Source of the DNA: Apodemus sylvaticus
Taxonomy: Eukaryota > Chordata > Mammalia > Rodentia > Muridae
DNA: 64,000 nucleotides
Reading direction: 5' to 3'
Assembly: GCF_947179515.1 (NCBI RefSeq)
Contig: NC_067490.1
Span: 32,600,925 to 32,664,924, forward strand
The notes beneath the pieces were generated by a model. That model had not been told where the DNA came from and ran no database searches. It worked only from the letters and a program-made list of their open reading frames with translations. This document shows positions 58,931-64,000 of the stretch, one piece after another. Each line of letters begins with the position of its first letter. Positions within the stretch are counted from its first letter, which is position 1. The position numbers and the translations under genes are program-made.

Positions 58931-60255
58931 TTTAAAAAGAAAAAATAAATCATTAACATTTTAACACACATTGAAAATAAGTATTTTTAAACAGACTCAG
59001 AAGGGTACTCAATTATATATTTTAATGTGGTCAATTAATGAATTGATAATTTATTAATAAAAGACAATTAGTAAATTAACAATTCCCTAGAGTCTCAATG
59101 TGTGGTAATTCTTACTGAAAAAAGTTGTAAATCTATCCCTGTACTTTAAATACTAACTTTCATTTGGTGGTTAGCTCACTGTATCAGCACTATCACAGAA
59201 GTACCCAACAAACCACAAAATAAAATGAGAAAAGCTTCAACACTAGTCAATAAACAGCACAATTTCCAACTTTAGACCTTACCTTTACTGTATTTAACTT
59301 TATTTTCTCAGAAAGATACTAAATCATCAGTTTCCACATCTCAACAATACATAAAAACTCATCATTACAGACTAAGGACTTATTGTACAATATATGCAAG
59401 GATTTTAGTCCAGAGCAAAATTGATAGCATTAAGTTATTCTTCTTGCCATCTTCAAATGTATGTTTTCATAGTTAAAACACATGTCAATATGTTTTGTTA
59501 TGGAGTTTTAAATTCTAGTGTAATTCATATGATGGGAAGTTTGACCAAAACTGTCTGGAAAATGAATCTTAATCACCAGTGCCCTGCTTTCTATGACACT
59601 AGCTACTTGCAAGTATCAACAAGGTTCTGAATGAACATAACTTCAAGCAAATGCAAATTTTGTATTGAATGCTTTCCTTATAGGGAGATTATATGTTTAA
59701 ATACAAGGTTACATTAAGCAAAGCTGTTATATAGACATGAACATCATCTGTACTGATTTAGCTTATATAGAAAATGAACTTGTAATCCATCATAGTTTAA
59801 ATGTAGCCATAACACTTAACGGCTACATGCATATGTGCAATTTGCCAAATGTTTTCACTTACAAAGCTTGTAGGGTCAGAGATGAGTATTATATTAAATA
59901 TTATTGGAGGGAATAAAAGGTTTCATCATAATTGCTGTTAGTTGTGAAGAACACAAATTTCTCCTAGCTGATGTTATAAACTGAAATGCCATCTGATAAA
60001 TTAATATAATAATGATACAGCTTCATTTCACATTCAAAAACAAGTTTTGCAATCTATTATAATATATAAGTAAAAATCAGTTTTCAAAACCACGTATGCA
60101 ATCATCCCTCCATTATAAGAGACATTGCTAGGAATAATGACCATTAGATGTAGATTTTACTGGGGAAATCATCCATGACAATTCGCATTTGAAACAATTA
60201 GAGTCATTCATCTAAAATGAATTTCATTTATTTTGTACTACCCTTCAAACAAATG
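58931..60255. other. Unassigned AT-rich, apparently unique DNA
   Basis: No gene or named repeat recognised. 59640-59960 is non-repetitive and might be conserved non-coding DNA, but no evidence of constraint is available. Confidence 0.45.
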
Positions 60256-60445
60256 TGTTCAGAGATGGGAAGATGGCTCAGTGGGTAAAGAGTTCATCAC
60301 ACAGCTGTGACGAGCTGGGTTCAGATCCCTAGTACCTATGTAAGAGCTGGGCATAGTGGAGATGGTTTTGTAATGACATTTTTGGAAGGAAAGCCAAAGC
60401 ATCAAGGGGCCAGTGTCTGTAGAAAAGTAGGCTAACGAGTGACAG
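60256..60445 (+). mobile_element. tRNA-derived SINE (B3/B4-like), sense
   Basis: GATGGGAAGATGGCTCAGTGGGTAAAGAGTTCATCACA (60265-60301) has the A-box region and GACGAGCTGGGTTCAGATCCCTAGTACC (60309-60336) the B-box region of a tRNA-type RNA polymerase III promoter. The 3' part (GAGCTGGGCATAGTGGAGATG) resembles a B4-type junction. It runs into a CA-rich microsatellite, a common downstream partner of rodent SINEs. Confidence 0.7.
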
Positions 60446-60587
60446 AGGAAGTATGATGCACATGTGTATAACACATGTCCTACACACAAACACACATACA
60501 TACACACCTATACATACAGAAAAACATTCAGACACTCAAAAATACACAAACACACAAAGATTTATAGACAGAAGCATTGAACACACC

Positions 60588-60624
<37 letters not shown>

Positions 60625-60959
60625 ACATATATATGTATATATACACACTCACACACACACACACACATACACACAGGCACAAACATACACATAGATAGGC
60701 AGAAAGACACACAGATACATAAAAGCATCCATGCACACATGTACCCAGAGACACACATATATACATACTCATACATATACATAAACACTCATACACATAG
60801 ATATACACATGCATACACACAGATATAGACATACATACATACATACATACATGAACATACATGAATTCACATATGCACACAGGCACAAAAGCACACGCAT
60901 ATATCCATCCATAGACATACAGAAGACACATGGAAATACAGATACACACAGAGACACAT

Positions 60960-60998
<39 letters not shown>

Positions 60999-61200
60999 CA
61001 CAGGCACAGGCACACACACACACACACACACAGATATACGCATATACACTTACTCATCCACATACATAAACACTCAGGTACAAAGACAGACAGGCACACA
61101 GAAAAGCAAGCATAGAGATATTCACACAAACTAATAAAAAACAGGCACACACACATACACACACACGCGCACATGCACATACACAGGGACATAGGGACAC
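60446..61200. repeat. Complex CA/CATA/CACA repeat, about 750 bp
   Basis: A long mosaic of ACAC, ACAT, ATACAC and CATACA words with pure (TA)n (60599-60621), (ACAT)n (60830-60852), (CA)n (60961-60993), a GGCACA triplet repeat (60994-61012) and CGCGCA near 61165. It is not one regular array but a decayed, repeatedly expanded microsatellite. Open frames on both strands (up to 218 codons on the minus strand, 60536-61192) arise because such sequence lacks stop codons in several phases. Confidence 0.95.
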
Positions 61201-61204
61201 ATAT

Positions 61205-61760
61205 AGCTTTTTGTATGGTTTTTAGTGTTGACTGTTCCTCCCTTCCGTAACCCTACCTTTTCATCCCATCTCTATCCAATCATATCTCTCTTTAACATTA
61301 CACTTTATTTCCCCTTCCTTGGAAGATCCTTTTACCCCATGGTCCCATTATGGAAATGCACATATGTAAAGCTTAAATGCTAATGTCCAAACAGCAGAGA
61401 AAACATGCACCATTTGTCTCTTGCAGTTTGTGTTATCTCACTCACAAGGTTTGTCTTCAGTCCTGTTCACATATCTGCATATTTCATGACTTTACTTTTC
61501 TTAATAACTGAATCATATTCTGTCTTGTAGATGTATCACATTTCCATCATCAATCTATCAGCTTATGTGCATTGTGGATGTTCATATTATGTAAAAACAG
61601 CAATAGACATGGATAAACATATACCTCTGTAGTAAGATACTGGGCCCTTTTGGTGTGTGCCCAAGAGTGGTATAGCTGATCTTGTGATAAATCAATTATT
61701 AGCTTATGATACTGAAATTATTCTTGAAAACCAAGAGTCTTGTGAATGAAATGCTGGGCC
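61205..61760 (-). mobile_element. Old L1 3' part, antisense
   Basis: Reverse complement of the L1 3' UTR start and ORF2 end. Landmarks in plus order: CCTCCCTTCCGTAACCC-type C/T-rich stretch, GTCTTGTAGATGTATCACATTTCCATC (61533), TGGATAAACATATACCTCTG (61609), then TGTGCCCAAGAGTGGTATAGCTG (61656), the ORF2 motif seen in every L1 here. Confidence 0.72.
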
Positions 61761-63020
61761 AGGAATGAAATTTCTGTTTTGATGTGATCAATAGAAAAGA
61801 AAAACTGTTACACAAAACCAGCCTTCCATTTCATAAATTTGTCATTTGCTCTTAACATGTTGTTTATTATGATGGGAACAGAAGTAGGGACACAACTAAG
61901 TTTTCAATTAGATTAGTGACCCTATTCTAATTCCCTCATAAAAGGATGATGTCTGTTTAAAGGAAAACTAGCATTGGATCATGTACTATTTTCAAGCATA
62001 GCACCCACAACTAAACAGCAAAGCATCATTATTGCCTATAAGTAGAAACATAACTAACTCCAGCAGAGGAAGACAAGATTTCAGTGCATGTGAGTCATTG
62101 GATTGTGGTAACAAACGCTTTAAAGTAACTGCAATGAACAGTTTGGAGAAAAATGAATATTGAAGATATACTAAAAGATGGAATTTGTACCCAAATGTTT
62201 GGATCCAAGAAAAGAATAAGATGGAAAAGATAGAACTTAAAAATCCAGGAAGATACATAGAGAAAAAAATGAACAAAATAAGAGATTAGTTTCCTAGTGA
62301 TAGAGATATAAAAGAAACTAGGAAAAGCTACACAAACTCAAGCAAAAAGGGAGTGTAAAAAAGAAAGTTACATGTACAATAGAAATAATGTTATGGACAC
62401 AATGCAAAGATTTCATATCTAGACGGAATACCAAAGGCAGAAAGGGAAGCAAAAGCAGCTACAGTCTTAAGGCACACTGCACACACTTATGAGGCTCTGA
62501 TGACTGAGGGGGAACACTTATAGAGCCCAACCTAGTTGCCTGAGGGGAAAAAAATGACTGAGCTCTTGCATCACAGTAAACCTTTAAAGCATTTGAAAAG
62601 AAAGATATATTACTTTTACCAGGACATCAATACAATAAAGTACAGATTCCATCTCTTCAGAAAGAAATTCACCCATAACAAGCTGAAAACAACTTGCCAA
62701 TCTAGAAAATAAAACTGTTTCAAGCATATAAACAGGAAGAATTGTGGGCGCAAGATAGTTCTGGGAGAGAACAATGCCAGAGCTGAAACCGGAGCTTGAC
62801 CATGGTACTCATATGGTAGAAGGGAAGAACCAAATAGCTCTTAGGAGGTGTCCTCTGTCTGCCATAAGAGCTCCTCCTGACCTCATGCCATACTAAGTAA
62901 CCAAATGTAATAAGAACAATCTTACGCAAAATACTGTAAGAACTCACAACCAAGAGGTTTACTCTGAAAGAGACAAGAGTATTCTGGGGAAAGGAGAAAT
63001 TGATAGATTTTCCAAAACCT
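61761..63020. other. Unassigned AT-rich DNA
   Basis: No gene is supported. Frames 61992-62276 and 62720-62953 (minus) show no known domain. 62100-62700 is purine-rich and could be decayed L1 coding sequence, but I could not align it. Confidence 0.45.
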
Positions 63021-63165
63021 ACATAAGCTATTTTATTTTTATTTTTTTGTTTAATTCATTGAGATTTGCACATAATGTGTTTAGATCATAGTCACCTCTT
63101 CCCCAACTCCTCCTTTATTTAAGTTCCTTCTCTATCCATCCAACTTTGTGTCCTCTTGTGTGTCT
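63021..63165 (-). mobile_element. L1 3' end fragment, antisense
   Basis: T-rich start (TTTTATTTTTATTTTTTTG) then CACCTCTTCCCCAACTCCTCC (63093) and CCATCCAACTTTGTGTCCTC (63137) read as a reversed L1 3' end, followed by GT-rich repeat as is common at such ends. Confidence 0.6.
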
Positions 63166-63278
63166 GAGCGTCTGCATTTGTAAGAGTATGTGGCTGTGTC
63201 TCTCTGTGTGTATTTGTGTGTCCATGTATGTATCTGCGTATGTTTCAGTGTGTGTATGTCACCATGTGTTCCTGTATG

Positions 63279-63309
<31 letters not shown>
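63166..63309. repeat. GT-rich degenerate repeat with (GT)n core
   Basis: TGTGTCTCTG-type words lead to a pure GT tract at 63282-63309. Frames on both strands here are repeat translation. Confidence 0.9.
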
Positions 63310-64000
63310 CCATGAAGTCCCATTTTTTTCTGGCTACATGAACATGGATGGGAGGCCTTCTACTGCATGCTTGACCATAAGAGGTTGCACTCTTAAAGAC
63401 AATTTACTCCTTGTAGCAGCTATGAGTTAACAATAGCTCTTCAGCTAGGTGTGGGGACACTTCACACTCATCTTCTTTTTACATGCTAGGATTTGATCAG
63501 GCTTGAACTTTCTCAGGTAGTGTGCATGCCATCACACTCCAGATGAGTTCATAAATGAGATTGCTCTGCTGTGCTCAGTAGATATTTTCCTTGGCACCCA
63601 CTGCCCTTAACATTTTACACGCTTTCCTCCCCCTTTTCCACAGTGATTCCTGTGCCTCTGTATAAGGGAAATGATAAAGATGCCTTGTTAAAGACGGAGC
63701 AGTCACATTTCTGCAATAACTATTTTAAACATCTTAGATGGAGAATAGCAATAGTGGTAATGTGAACAACAAAATAGAATGAAAACTGTATAATTGCTGA
63801 GTCAAAAGAGGTGGATAAAAAGGAACATAACACAGGTTCTCAAATAAAAACAAATAGCAAAATAGGGACATAAAATATAAAATTTCATCAAGCAATAATA
63901 TAATAAATAACCCTCATGAACATAGATGCAAAAATTATTTAAATCACACTAGAAAATCAATTTAGAAAATATGTTGCAGACCAGTGCCATATCTCTTATT
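63310..64000. other. Unassigned DNA to window end
   Basis: No gene or named repeat recognised. The last 200 bp are A-rich and could be the start of an L1 coding region, but no landmark is secure. Confidence 0.45.

Noticed and set aside
60536..61192. 218-codon minus-strand open frame, Cys/Val/Met-rich
   Set aside because: Pure translation of CA/CATA microsatellite; other frames on both strands are also open over the same bases.

Overview
This window looks like AT-rich, gene-poor rodent chromosomal DNA, most likely rat (Rattus). The evidence is the LINE-1 3' end that occurs here in several nearly identical copies (a G-rich 3' UTR ending in a TATATCGAATAAA-type tail, as I recall rat L1). Rodent B1, B3-like and B4-like SINEs, long CA/GT microsatellites and Lx-type older L1 sequence agree with this. 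I found no convincing host gene, exon, tRNA, rRNA or other functional RNA gene. Almost every open frame is either a broken L1 or retroviral frame, an antisense shadow of one, or microsatellite translation. The window is probably intergenic or deep intronic.

Layout. 1-10.4 kb: mostly unassigned sequence with microsatellites, an antisense L1 tail (2.5 kb), an old antisense L1 (4.3-5.06 kb), an antisense SINE, two LTR-like blocks (5.8-6.5 and 6.8-7.4 kb) and a possible hAT-type fragment (9.2 kb). 10.4-14.3 kb: an antisense Lx-like L1 and then a young antisense L1. 14.3-26.9 kb: unassigned DNA, compound microsatellites, a young L1 with perfect 16-bp target-site duplications (23.2-24.2 kb) and an L1 3' UTR piece (25.5 kb).

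26.89-39.69 kb is one nested compound element. An L1 with 5' UTR, ORF1, most of ORF2, 3' UTR and tail is bounded by a 16-bp duplication. It is split by about 6.6 kb containing a minus-strand endogenous retrovirus (RT, RNase H, integrase, env, 3' LTR), and that LTR is split again by a young L1 with its own 15-bp duplication. The order of events can be read from the sequence.

39.7-49.1 kb: mainly unassigned DNA with two SINEs and a possible hAT fragment. 49.1-49.8 kb: a 25-bp, ten-copy minisatellite flush against an L1 3' UTR. 51.8-53.8 kb: a young L1 with a textbook 5' inversion (twin priming) inserted into older L1 3' UTR sequence. 55.3-58.9 kb: a long TTC/TCC tract, L1 ORF1-like sequence, a B4-like SINE, an unnamed LINE-like repeat, and a B1/L1 chimeric unit of exactly 133 bp tandemly present three times. 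60.3-61.7 kb: a SINE followed by 750 bp of CA/CATA-rich repeat and an antisense L1. The remainder is unassigned.

I see no operon, defence system or other new gene system. The notable content is the history of retrotransposition and repeat formation.
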